Origin: Xanthomonas arboricola
Lineage (GTDB): Bacteria; Pseudomonadota; Gammaproteobacteria; Xanthomonadales; Xanthomonadaceae
DNA: 64,000 bases
NCBI RefSeq assembly: GCF_003353015.1
Contig: NZ_QREM01000007.1
Span: 91,013 to 155,012, forward strand
Direction: 5' to 3'
Shown: positions 20,406 to 28,387 of the stretch, one piece after another
Position numbering within the stretch: the first letter of the stretch is position 1
How the letters are laid out: each line of letters begins with the position of its first letter
Translations under genes and position numbers: made by a program
The notes under the pieces: model-generated
The model's database searches: none
What the model saw: only the letters and a program-made list of their open reading frames with translations
Told to the model about the DNA's origin: nothing

Positions 20406-21212
20406 ATGAAAGCCAGGCTGTTGATCGTTGTCGCCGTCCTTGCACTGACGGCATGTGCCACCACAACCTCGCCGACCGGCCGCCGACAGGTGGTGGGAGG
20501 CGTCACCCAGGACCAGCTCGACAAGCTTGGCGCCGAGTCCTTCGCGCAGACCAAGGCCAAGGAAAAGGTCAGCACCGACGGCAAGCAGAATGCCTACGTG
20601 CAATGCGTGGTCAATGCGCTGGTCGCACAGCTGCCGCCGCAGTGGCGCGAGACCCGCTGGGAAACCGCGCTGTTTGTCGATGACGAAGCCAATGCCTTCG
20701 CCCTGCCCGGTGGCAAGGTCGGCGTGAACACCGGCATCTTCACCGTCGCCAAGACCCAGGACCAGCTGGCTGCCGTGCTCGGGCACGAGATCGGGCACGT
20801 GATCTCGCGCCATCACGAAGAACGCATCACCCGCCAGCTCGGCGCGCAGACCGGCCTGGGCATTATTGGCGCGCTGGCCGGTGCGGCCTACGGCGACGGT
20901 GCGGCCAGTGCAGTCAACCAGGTCGGCGGCATGACCGCGCAGACCGTGTTCCTGCTGCCGGGCTCGCGGACCCAGGAGAGCGAGGCCGATGTGGTCGGTC
21001 AGCGCCTGATGGCCCAGGCCGGCTTCGACCCTGCCCAGGCCGTGGCGCTGTGGCAGAACATGATGGCCGCCAGCGGCAATCGCCAGCCGCAATGGCTGTC
21101 CACCCACCCCGACCCCGCCAATCGCATCCGCGAACTGCAGGCAGACGTCGATCAGCTCCAGCCGGTTTACCAGCAAGCGCGACAGGACGGGCGTGTGCCG
21201 CGCTGCGGCTGA
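20406..21212 (+). CDS. M48 family metalloprotease, lipoprotein
   Basis: A 268-residue periplasmic zinc protease. The N-terminus is a lipoprotein signal with lipobox LTAC (Cys at residue 18). The catalytic motif is HEIGH (within AVLGHEIGHVISRHH), followed by the third ligand region ESEAD (E-x3-D). These are the features of the LoiP/YggG and BepA-like group, involved in outer-membrane protein quality control. AGGGGG 5 to 10 bases before the ATG supports the start. It lies between the CPBP protease and the TPR-TonB cluster on the same strand. Confidence 0.9.
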   Translation: MKARLLIVVAVLALTACATTTSPTGRRQVVGGVTQDQLDKLGAESFAQTKAKEKVSTDGKQNAYVQCVVNALVAQLPPQWRETRWETALFVDDEANAFALPGGKVGVNTGIFTVAKTQDQLAAVLGHEIGHVISRHHEERITRQLGAQTGLGIIGALAGAAYGDGAASAVNQVGGMTAQTVFLLPGSRTQESEADVVGQRLMAQAGFDPAQAVALWQNMMAASGNRQPQWLSTHPDPANRIRELQADVDQLQPVYQQARQDGRVPRCG

Positions 21213-21364
21213 GATTCCAGCGCTCGCGTACCGGATGTCGCAACACAGCATGGAAACCGTTTTCGGGAACTGAGACTTTCTGCTAAGTTTGCCGGCTCAG
21301 ATTTTTCGTACAGCGTTTATTCCGCTTTTCGTACCGCCCGACGGCGGCTCGTCCGAGGTGAAAC

Positions 21365-22561
21365 ATGAAACTGCTCAACCGCAAGCAAGCCCTGTTGTCC
21401 CTGTTCATCGCCGCGTCGCTGGGCGGGGCCGTCGTCACCGATGCGGTCGCGCAGTCGGATCGTTCGTCCGAGCGCGCCAGCCGCAAGTCCAAGGGCAGCG
21501 GCAAGGCCGAGGAGCTGTATCCGCAGTCCACCCGCGCCGCGCCGACGATCAAGCCTTCGTCCAAGCTGGGCAGCAAGCTGCAGAAGCTGATCGAAACCTT
21601 CAACAAGGGCGAAGACTTTCCGGCCGTGCGGACCCAGGCCGACGAAATCCTCGCCAATGGCTCGGCCAATGAAGCCGACAAGGCGCTGGCTTCTCAGCTG
21701 GCCGCCCAGGCGGCGTACAACATGGACGACACTGCCGCTGCCAAGAAGTACCTGCAGCAGGCCATCGGCCTCAATGCGCTGGACAACAACGGCCAGTTCC
21801 AGTCGATGCTGATGCTGGCGCAGTTGCAGATGCAGGACGACCAGCAGGCCGAAGGCCTGGCCACGCTGGACAAGTATCTGGAAGAGAGCAAGTCGCAGCG
21901 TCCGGAAGACCTGATCCTCAAGGGCCAGGCGCTGTACCAGGCCGAGCGCTACAAGGAAGCCATTCCGGTGCTGAAGCAGGCCATCGCCGCCTCGCCCGAG
22001 CCGAAGGACACCTGGAACCAGTTGCTGATGGCGTCCTACGCCGAAGCCGGCCAGACCGGTGAAGCGGTGGCCGCCGCCGAGGCGCTTGCCGCCAAGACGC
22101 CGAACGACAAGAAGGCCCAGCTCAACCTGGCCAGCATGTACATGCAGGCCGATCAGATGGACAAGGCCGCCGCAGTGATGGACAAGCTGCGCGCTGCCGG
22201 GCAGTTGACCGAAGAAAAGGAGTACAAGCAGTTGTATTCCATCTACGCCAACACCGAGAACAAGGAAAAGGACGTTATCGCGGTCATTAACGAAGGTATG
22301 CAAAAAGGCATCCTCAAACCCGATTATCAGACATACCTTGCGCTGGCACAGTCGTATTACTACAGCGAGGACGTGCCCAAGGCGATCGAGAATTGGCAAA
22401 AGGCCGCACCGCTTTCCAAGGACGGCGAGACCTATCTGAACCTGGCCAAGGTGCTGCATTCGGAAGGTCGCATCCCGGAGGCCAAGCAGGCCGCGCAGCA
22501 GGCAATCGCCAAGGGTGTCAAAAAACCCGATGACGCCAAGAAGATCATCAATCTGAAGTAA
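21365..22561 (+). CDS. Tetratricopeptide-repeat protein beside the TonB system
   Basis: A 398-residue protein with a signal peptide (about residues 1-29, VTDAVA-Q), a basic Ser/Lys/Arg-rich linker and then TPR-like helical repeats over most of its length (for example DLILKGQALYQAERYKEAIP, LNLASMYMQADQMDKAAAVM and YLNLAKVLHSEGRIPEAKQA). TPR proteins act as docking scaffolds. A TPR protein next to tonB suggests a periplasmic role in TonB-linked transport, but this is inference. GAGGTGAAAC just before the ATG is the ribosome-binding site. It precedes tonB by 153 bp containing a folded element. Confidence 0.85.
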   Translation: MKLLNRKQALLSLFIAASLGGAVVTDAVAQSDRSSERASRKSKGSGKAEELYPQSTRAAPTIKPSSKLGSKLQKLIETFNKGEDFPAVRTQADEILANGSANEADKALASQLAAQAAYNMDDTAAAKKYLQQAIGLNALDNNGQFQSMLMLAQLQMQDDQQAEGLATLDKYLEESKSQRPEDLILKGQALYQAERYKEAIPVLKQAIAASPEPKDTWNQLLMASYAEAGQTGEAVAAAEALAAKTPNDKKAQLNLASMYMQADQMDKAAAVMDKLRAAGQLTEEKEYKQLYSIYANTENKEKDVIAVINEGMQKGILKPDYQTYLALAQSYYYSEDVPKAIENWQKAAPLSKDGETYLNLAKVLHSEGRIPEAKQAAQQAIAKGVKKPDDAKKIINLK

Positions 22562-22572
22562 AAAAGAAAATA

Positions 22573-22636
22573 AACCCCCGAAATCCCTGTGTTTTTAGTG
22601 GTTACAGGACTCGGGATTGGTATAAGCTTGGGGGTT
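22573..22636 (+). other. Nested hairpin between the TPR gene and tonB
   Basis: Outer arms AACCCCC (22573-22579) and GGGGGTT (22630-22636) enclose inner arms AATCCC-TGT (22582-22590) and ACA...GGGATT (22604-22618). A -10-like TATAAG lies inside at 22621-22626. It could be a partial terminator, an mRNA-processing signal or the tonB promoter region. There is no T tract right after it. Confidence 0.5.
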
Positions 22637-22714
22637 CCTGCGGTGTCAAAGCCGTCCGAAAACCTGGGGATCATCACAGTGATCCGGGGCCCCCACTGAA
22701 AGAGCCATTGGCGC

Positions 22715-23386
22715 ATGACGGAACAACTCGTTATCCACAGGCATGACTATGATGCCGGGAACCAGGGTCTGAGCTGGGCCCGCATTATCGGCATTGCTTT
22801 TGTAATTGCCCTGCACCTCACTGCACTGATGATGTTGCTGATCCCTGCAGTGGCGCCGAAGGCTCCGGCAGAGAAGGAGCGCACCACCATGGTCACCCTG
22901 GTGGATGCACCGCCTCCTCCCCCGCCGCCGCCGCCGCCGCCGCCGCCGGAAGACAAGCCGCCACCGCCGGTCAAGAATCTGTCGCCGCCGAAGCCGTCAC
23001 CGGTTCCGCCGCCGCCGGAAGCGCCGGTTGTCGATGTTCCCGAACCGCGTCCCAGCGATATCGTCACGCCGCCGAGCCCGCCGAGTCCTCCGACTCCGCC
23101 GAGCGACATCGGCGCCAGTGTCGATATCTCGTCCAAGAACATGAACCCGCCGAAGTACCCGCCCGCTGCATTCCGGGCCGGTGTCCAGGGCGAGGTCATC
23201 CTGATCGTGGATGTGGATGCCAGCGGCAACGTGACCAACGTGTCGGTCGAAAAGTCCAGCCGCAACCGCGACCTTGACCGTGCCGCGATGGACGCAGCAC
23301 GCAAGTGGAAGTTCAATGCCTCCACTGTCAACGGGCAGAAAGCCGCCGGACGTGTCCGCGTCCCGGTCAACTTTGCTCTGAACTGA
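22715..23386 (+). CDS. tonB: Energy transducer TonB
   Basis: A 223-residue protein that carries proton-motive energy from ExbB-ExbD to outer-membrane receptors. It has a cytoplasmic tail of about 23 residues, a single N-terminal membrane helix (about 24-45, IIGIAFVIALHLTALMMLLI), an extreme Pro-rich periplasmic spacer with 13 consecutive prolines (about residues 65-78) and repeated PPSPP units, and a C-terminal domain with the TonB signature YPPAAFRAGVQGEVILIVDV and WKFNAS. Two ATP-independent receptors in this window are potential clients. It leads exbB-exbD1-exbD2. Confidence 0.95.
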   Translation: MTEQLVIHRHDYDAGNQGLSWARIIGIAFVIALHLTALMMLLIPAVAPKAPAEKERTTMVTLVDAPPPPPPPPPPPPPEDKPPPPVKNLSPPKPSPVPPPPEAPVVDVPEPRPSDIVTPPSPPSPPTPPSDIGASVDISSKNMNPPKYPPAAFRAGVQGEVILIVDVDASGNVTNVSVEKSSRNRDLDRAAMDAARKWKFNASTVNGQKAAGRVRVPVNFALN

Positions 23387-23471
23387 TCCCACGGGCCGGC
23401 CACGGCCGGCCCAGGATCCTGTCTTCCTTTCGCTCCACCCTTCATCACCACACACAACAAAGGTAAGCGTC

Positions 23472-24233
23472 ATGCTGCAGGAATTCTTTATCGCCGCCGC
23501 TGCAGGGGGCTCCAATCCGTCGGCCGCCCTGTCGCAGATGGGCTTCGAGCACTTGATCACTGAAATGACGTCCAGCCCCGGCGATTTCGCCGTGTCCTGG
23601 GTCGTTCTGATCACCCTGATCGCCATGTCCGCTGCCTCCTGGTACTGGACCGTCATCAACATCTTCCGTGCCACCCGTCTGAAGAGCGCGGCTGACCGCG
23701 TCACCACCGCGTTCTGGGATGCCCCGAATGCACAGGACGCCATCCGCGCCATGGAAGAGCAGCCGGCTTCCGAGCCGTTCTCCAAGATCGCACTGGACGC
23801 AGCGCAGGCTGCTGCTCACCACCAGCGCGCCGAAGGCAGCACCGGTGGCCTGGGCGAGAGCCTGAGCCGTTCGGAATTCGTCGATCGCGCCCTGCGTCAG
23901 GCCGTGACCCGCGAAAGCACCAAGTTGCAGTCGGGCATGACCCTGCTGGCCACCGTCGGTGCGACCGCGCCGTTCGTCGGTCTGCTCGGTACCGTGTGGG
24001 GCATCTACGGCGCGCTGATCAAGATCGGTGCGACCGGTTCGGCCTCCATCGACGCCGTGGCCGGCCCGGTGGGTGAAGCGCTGATCATGACCGCGATCGG
24101 TCTGTTCGTCGCGATCCCGGCCGTGTTCGCGTTCAACTTCTTCTCCAAGGTCAACAGCTCGGTGATCGCCAAGTTCGACACCTTCGCCCACGACCTGCAC
24201 GACTTCTTCGCCACTGGTTCGCGCGTTCGCTAA
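23472..24233 (+). CDS. exbB: ExbB, TonB-system proton channel subunit
   Basis: A 253-residue inner-membrane protein of the MotA/TolQ/ExbB family. It has three membrane segments: about residues 37-60 (VSWVVLITLIAMSAASWYWTV), about 155-180 (LLATVGATAPFVGLLGTVWG) and about 195-220 (GEALIMTAIGLFVAIPAVFA). The second and third carry the conserved Thr/Gly residues lining the proton path. It forms the pentameric channel around ExbD. AAAGGTAAGCGTC before the ATG serves as the ribosome-binding site. It is 85 bp after tonB and 45 bp before exbD1. Confidence 0.95.
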   Translation: MLQEFFIAAAAGGSNPSAALSQMGFEHLITEMTSSPGDFAVSWVVLITLIAMSAASWYWTVINIFRATRLKSAADRVTTAFWDAPNAQDAIRAMEEQPASEPFSKIALDAAQAAAHHQRAEGSTGGLGESLSRSEFVDRALRQAVTRESTKLQSGMTLLATVGATAPFVGLLGTVWGIYGALIKIGATGSASIDAVAGPVGEALIMTAIGLFVAIPAVFAFNFFSKVNSSVIAKFDTFAHDLHDFFATGSRVR

Positions 24234-24278
24234 TCCGTAGTAAAGAACGACTTCGCAACGATTTAGACGGAGCCCGTT

Positions 24279-24701
24279 ATGGCCTTCAGTAGTGGAAACA
24301 GCGGTGGCCCGATGGCCGACATCAACGTGACGCCCCTCGTGGACGTGATGTTGGTGCTGCTGATCATCTTCATCATTACGGCACCGCTGATGTCCCATAA
24401 GGTCAAGGTGGAGCTGCCAGAGGCCAACCTGGTCCAGAAGGAAGACGCGGAGAAACGTGCCGCGCCGATCACCCTGGCCGTCAAGGAAGACGGGTCGCTG
24501 TACTGGAACGACGAGCCGATTTCCAAGGAAGCCCTGGAATCGCGCCTGTCCACCGCCGCACAGCAGACGCCGCAGCCGCCGCTCAATTTGCGTGGCGACC
24601 GCACGACCAAGATGCGTACGATCAACGAGATCACCAAGATCGCGCAGGGTCAGGGCATGTTGGACGTCGGCTTCGTCGCAACCAAAGAGAAGGGGCAGTA
24701 A
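24279..24701 (+). CDS. exbD: ExbD1, TonB-system proton channel subunit
   Basis: A 140-residue protein with a short cytoplasmic tail, the family's [20 protein letters not shown] membrane helix (about residues 14-40) including the essential Asp of PLVDVM, and a periplasmic domain ending LDVGFVATKEKGQ. It couples proton flow through ExbB to TonB movement. Its stop codon is 3 bp before the start of exbD2. Confidence 0.95.
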   Translation: MAFSSGNSGGPMADINVTPLVDVMLVLLIIFIITAPLMSHKVKVELPEANLVQKEDAEKRAAPITLAVKEDGSLYWNDEPISKEALESRLSTAAQQTPQPPLNLRGDRTTKMRTINEITKIAQGQGMLDVGFVATKEKGQ

Positions 24702-24704
24702 GCC

Positions 24705-25115
24705 ATGGCATTCAGTACCGGTGGAAACCGCGGCCCAATGGCCGACATCAACGTCACGCCCCTGGTGGACGTGATGTTGGTGCTGCTGATCATCTTCATC
24801 GTGACCGCGCCGATCATGACCTACCCGATCGCCGTGGATCTGCCGCAGCGGGTGCTCAACCCGCCACCGCAGACGACCGAACCGCCGCCGCCGATCGAGT
24901 TGCGGATCGACGCCAGCAACCAGGTGTTCTGGAACAACAGCCCGACCCCGGTCGCGCAGTTGCAGCAGAAGATGGAAGAAGTGGTGCAGGCCGATCCGAC
25001 CAATCAGCCGGAACTGCGCATCGATGCCAATGAAGATGCGGAGTACGAAGTGATGGCCAAGGTGCTCGCTGCGGCGAAGAACTCGCAGATGAAGAAAATC
25101 GGCTTCATGCAGTAA
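24705..25115 (+). CDS. exbD2: ExbD2, second ExbD paralogue
   Basis: A 136-residue paralogue of ExbD1 with the same N-terminal start (MAF...[16 protein letters not shown]) and essential membrane Asp, but a divergent Pro-rich linker ([14 protein letters not shown]) and C-terminus. In X. campestris a second exbD in this position is known; it was reported to be dispensable for iron uptake but needed for pectate-lyase induction and plant responses. Start is 3 bp after exbD1, so the two are translationally linked. A strong terminator follows. Confidence 0.93.
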
Positions 25116-25156
25116 GACATCGCAACACCGCAACACAACAGTCATGACGCGACTGC

Positions 25157-25185
25157 AACGCCACCGGAAACGGTGGCGTTTTTTT
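25157..25185 (+). terminator. Intrinsic terminator of the tonB-exbBDD cluster
   Basis: A perfect 10-bp stem, AACGCCACCG (25157-25166) with CGGTGGCGTT (25171-25180), has a GAAA loop and is followed by five T residues. Confidence 0.92.
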
Positions 25186-25208
25186 ATGCTCGATCAGGCG
25201 ACAGTGCG

Positions 25209-25586
25209 GTGTTGTTGATCATCTTCATCGTCACGGTGCCGATGCTGGGGCAGCCAATCACCATGGATCTGCCACGGCGCAGCGAGCGAGCGCTGTCACG
25301 ACCGGAACCGCCTGCACCAGTCGCGTTGTGGGTGGCCGCCAGCGGCCAGGTGTCCCGGACTGCAAGCCCGGTCATGCTGCAGGAGTTGCAGCACGGGTTG
25401 ATCGAACAGATGCGCCGGGCAACCGGCAATCAGCCGGAGCTGCGCATCGTCGCCAGTGCGGATGCCGAGTACGCGGTGATGGCCAAGGCGCTGGATGGGG
25501 CCAAGAAGACCCAGGTGGATCGCATCAGTTCCGTGCAGCAGTGGGTGATTCACCAGCCTGGTAAATCAGCCGCAAGTCATCGATAA
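25209..25586 (+). pseudogene. Truncated third exbD copy
   Basis: The reading frame matches ExbD2 from inside the membrane helix to the C-terminus: [20 protein letters not shown] corresponds to [20 protein letters not shown], and NQPELRIVASADAEYAVMAK to [20 protein letters not shown]. The N-terminal tail and the first half of the helix with the essential Asp are missing. The frame upstream runs into the exbD2 terminator and offers only GTG/TTG codons without a ribosome-binding site. This looks like a tandem duplication that lost its 5' end. The frame has no internal stop, so either it is recent or some product is still made. Confidence 0.8.
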
Positions 25587-25588
25587 CG

Positions 25589-25625
25589 ATTGCATCGGGG
25601 GACCGAAACCCTGCCCCGATGCAAT
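25589..25625. repeat. 12-bp inverted repeat between exbD remnant and pdxJ
   Basis: ATTGCATCGGGG (25589-25600) and CCCCGATGCAAT (25614-25625) are exact reverse complements, 13 bases apart. The hairpin sits at the convergent junction and could act as a 3'-end element for both sides, but it lacks a T tract. Confidence 0.65.
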
Positions 25626-25669
25626 ACCTGGTAACTGAGCAACGCATCTACATAATCGACTTGATTATC

Positions 25670-26437
25670 TCAAGCGCTGATCGATGCGCCGCGCAGTATG
25701 TCCAGATAGGCGTGCACGGTCGCATCCAGGCCTTGATACAAGGCTTCGCTGATCAATGCATGGCCGATCGAGACTTCGAGTACGCCCGGGACAGCGCTCA
25801 GAAAGTCGCCGAGATTGGCCTGCGACAAATCGTGTCCGGCATTGATGCCCAGACCTGCGGCGGCTGCGCGTTGCGCTGCGTCGGAAAACAGCGGGAATGC
25901 AGCATCCGGCTGGCCGCTCAGATGCGCCTGCGCATACGGGCCGGTATACAACTCGATGCGGTCTGCACCGAGTACTGCCGCCTGCGCGATAGCGGGATTG
26001 CCGGCATCGACAAACAGACTGACGCGAGCACCGATCGCCTTGAACGCGGCGATCAACACGGCGAGCTGGGTGGTGTCCTGGGCAAAATCGAATCCGTGGT
26101 CGGAGGTCAGTTGTCCATCGCCATCCGGGACCAGGGTGACCTGCTCGGGACGGGTGGCACGACATAATTCCAGCAGGCCAGGATACCCGTCGCGTGGCGG
26201 CGCAAACGGATTGCCCTCGATATTGAATTCGACGCCGTGCTCGCGTGTCAGCGCGCTCAGCGCCAGCACATCGTCGGCGCGGATATGCCGCTGGTCCGGG
26301 CGCGGGTGCACGGTGATGCCGTGCGCGCCGGCGGCAATGCAGGTGCGTGCGGCCTGCACCACATCCGGGTCGTGCCCGCCGCGCGAATTGCGCAGCACCG
26401 CGATCTTGTTGACGTTGACGCTGAGCTGGGTGGTCAC
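25670..26437 (-). CDS. pdxJ: Pyridoxine 5'-phosphate synthase PdxJ
   Basis: A 255-residue TIM-barrel enzyme that condenses 3-amino-2-oxopropyl phosphate with deoxyxylulose 5-phosphate to make pyridoxine 5'-phosphate. Family motifs are [36 protein letters not shown] and SIGHALI. The GTG at 26437 gives the expected short N-terminus; the frame continues to ATG 26467, which would overlap the upstream gene. In the first strand the protein reads [11 protein letters not shown] where E. coli has VNIDHIATLRN, marking a divergent subgroup. It starts 10 bases after the stop of the small membrane protein gene. Confidence 0.93.
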   Translation of the reverse strand: MTTQLSVNVNKIAVLRNSRGGHDPDVVQAARTCIAAGAHGITVHPRPDQRHIRADDVLALSALTREHGVEFNIEGNPFAPPRDGYPGLLELCRATRPEQVTLVPDGDGQLTSDHGFDFAQDTTQLAVLIAAFKAIGARVSLFVDAGNPAIAQAAVLGADRIELYTGPYAQAHLSGQPDAAFPLFSDAAQRAAAAGLGINAGHDLSQANLGDFLSAVPGVLEVSIGHALISEALYQGLDATVHAYLDILRGASISA

Positions 26438-26447
26438 TGCGTGGGTC

Positions 26448-26717
26448 TCAGGGCTGCGGCTCGCCATCACGGGTGGCGTTGAGTGCGGCGGCCTTGCGGG
26501 CTTCGGCGATCTCGCGCAGGCGGCGCAGTTCGGCCGGGTCGATCAAGCTGCTGGTGTCGCGCTGGGCATCGCCCATGCGCGAGGCGAACCAGCCGCGCGT
26601 CCACAGCAGCAGCAACAGCAGTGCTACCAGCAGCGAGGCCACCAGCAACCACACATGCGGCGTGCTGAAGGCCAGCACCAGCGCACCCAACGCCATAAGC
26701 AGAAACAGCCAGTGCAT
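26448..26717 (-). CDS. Small membrane protein, function unknown
   Basis: An 89-residue protein with two closely spaced hydrophobic helices (about residues 2-18 and 22-40, with a run of Leu) followed by a charged, Arg/Glu-rich C-terminal helix ([20 protein letters not shown]). I do not recognise a family. It is encoded between cls and pdxJ on the same strand and reads into the 5' end of pdxJ, so coupling with pdxJ is likely. Confidence 0.7.
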   Translation of the reverse strand: MHWLFLLMALGALVLAFSTPHVWLLVASLLVALLLLLLWTRGWFASRMGDAQRDTSSLIDPAELRRLREIAEARKAAALNATRDGEPQP

Positions 26718-26791
26718 GACGCGCTCCCCGATCAGTGGCGGCAGTGTAGCGCCGCGCCCGGCAAGGTTCCACGTGGGCGCGGCGATGCGGT

Positions 26792-28252
26792 TCACAGCAG
26801 CGGCGACAGCAGCCGCGCGCAGGCTTCGGGCAGCCGCGAGCGCCACAGCGGTCGATGGCGGACGAAGCGCACTTCCTGTGCCTGCTGCAGGTCGGTGTCG
26901 ATCAGACCGGCCAGTTCGGCGGCCACCGCCTGGTCGCGGAACAGCATCGACAGCTCGAAGTTCAGGCGAAAGCTGCGGCTGTCGAAATTGGCGCTGCCGA
27001 CGATGCAGACGTCGTCGTCGGCCAGCAGCGCCTTGGTGTGCAGCATGCGCGGGCCGTATTCGTAGATGCGCACGCCGGCCTCGAGCAGCTCGTCGAAATA
27101 CGAACGCGCCGCGTAGGTGACCAGGCGCGAGTCGCTGACGCGCGGTACCAGCAGGCGCACGTCCAGACCCCCCAGGGCGGCCGAAGTCAGCGCCATGCGC
27201 GCGGCCTCGCCGGGCACAAAGTACGGCGTGACCAGCCAGACCCGATGCCGGGCCTCGTGAATCGCAGCGACCATCAGCCGGTGGATGGACTCCCACGACG
27301 AATCCGGCCCGGAGATCAGCACCTGGGCGTCGACATCGCCTTGCGCGCGGCTTGGCACGTCCTCGGGCCAGAGCTGCTGGCCGTGGAAGGCGGCGCGGCC
27401 CTGCCCGGTGGCGTAGAGCCAGTCTTCCAGGAACACCAGCTGCAGGCTGCGCACCACGTGGCCCTGCAGGCGCACGTGCAGGTCGCGATAGGCATCGCTG
27501 CGCACCTGCTCGTTCTCTTCGTCGGTGACGTTGATGCCGCCGGTGAAGCCGATCCGGCCGTCGACCACGACCACCTTGCGGTGGGTGCGCAGGTTCAGCC
27601 ACGGCCGCTTGAACGGCTTGAACAGCTGGGACGGATGGAACCAGGCGGTCTCCACGCCGGCCGCGCGCAGCGCCCGCAAGCTGCGCCGGGTCATCGCCGA
27701 CGAGCCCACCGCATCCAGCAGCAGGCGCACCTTGACGCCGGCGCGCGCGCGCTCCATCAGCGCGTCGCAGATCGCGGTGCCGCTGTGGTCGGGCTGGAAG
27801 ATGTAGTACTGCAGGTGGATGTGGTCGCGCGCACCGCCGATGGCCTCGATGATGGCCGCGTAAGTGGCCGCGCCATCCACCAGCCAGTGCACCTCGGTGG
27901 CGCTGCTGGGGGCCAGGCCGGTGGTGGACTGGGCAATCTTGGCCAGCTCGGTGCAGTCGGCGTCCGGCGGGCAGACGCTGCTGTAGCTCTCCATGCCCGA
28001 GCGCGAGCGGCCGCGTCGCAGTCGCTGGCGTTTGACCTTTTGCGGGCCGAGCCAGTAGTAGATCAGCAGGCCCAGATACGGCAGCGCGGCCAGCGACAGC
28101 AGCCAGCTGAGCGTGGCCACCGGCTCGCGCTTCTGCAGCACGATCCAGCTGGCGATCCACAGCAGATACAACACGTAGGCGGCAAGAAGAAGCGCTTCGA
28201 GGTGGGGAATGGTGGCCAGCCGATCCCACGCGCCCTGTACGGATGCGAGCAT
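26792..28252 (-). CDS. cls: Cardiolipin synthase (phospholipase D family)
   Basis: A 486-residue inner-membrane enzyme. Two N-terminal membrane helices (about residues 19-40 and 48-68) are followed by two phospholipase D domains with HKD motifs: HRKVVVVD within TGGIN and HTKALLADD followed by GSANFDSRS. Length and order match bacterial Cls, which joins two phosphatidylglycerol molecules into cardiolipin. It is 74 bp upstream of the small membrane protein gene and likely heads a cls-orf-pdxJ unit. Divergent from the radical SAM gene. Confidence 0.92.
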   Translation of the reverse strand: MLASVQGAWDRLATIPHLEALLLAAYVLYLLWIASWIVLQKREPVATLSWLLSLAALPYLGLLIYYWLGPQKVKRQRLRRGRSRSGMESYSSVCPPDADCTELAKIAQSTTGLAPSSATEVHWLVDGAATYAAIIEAIGGARDHIHLQYYIFQPDHSGTAICDALMERARAGVKVRLLLDAVGSSAMTRRSLRALRAAGVETAWFHPSQLFKPFKRPWLNLRTHRKVVVVDGRIGFTGGINVTDEENEQVRSDAYRDLHVRLQGHVVRSLQLVFLEDWLYATGQGRAAFHGQQLWPEDVPSRAQGDVDAQVLISGPDSSWESIHRLMVAAIHEARHRVWLVTPYFVPGEAARMALTSAALGGLDVRLLVPRVSDSRLVTYAARSYFDELLEAGVRIYEYGPRMLHTKALLADDDVCIVGSANFDSRSFRLNFELSMLFRDQAVAAELAGLIDTDLQQAQEVRFVRHRPLWRSRLPEACARLLSPLL

Positions 28253-28387
28253 GCGCGGATTCTACGGGGCGCGCGTGCCACTGCGGTGACCATGCGGCCA
28301 ACGCGATCGCCGCGCCGGGTCTGAAAGCTTCATCGTGGCGTGCGCGTGATCGCAGTGCCTGAGACCTGCCGGCCGTACGATGACGCG

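Noticed and set aside
22900-23110. Simple-sequence CCG/CCT tract as a possible repeat element
   Set aside because: It is the coding sequence of the proline-rich spacer of TonB.
26765-26780. Possible fourth parS site (GGTTCCACGTGGGCGC)
   Set aside because: Only 11 of 16 positions match and one arm is lost.
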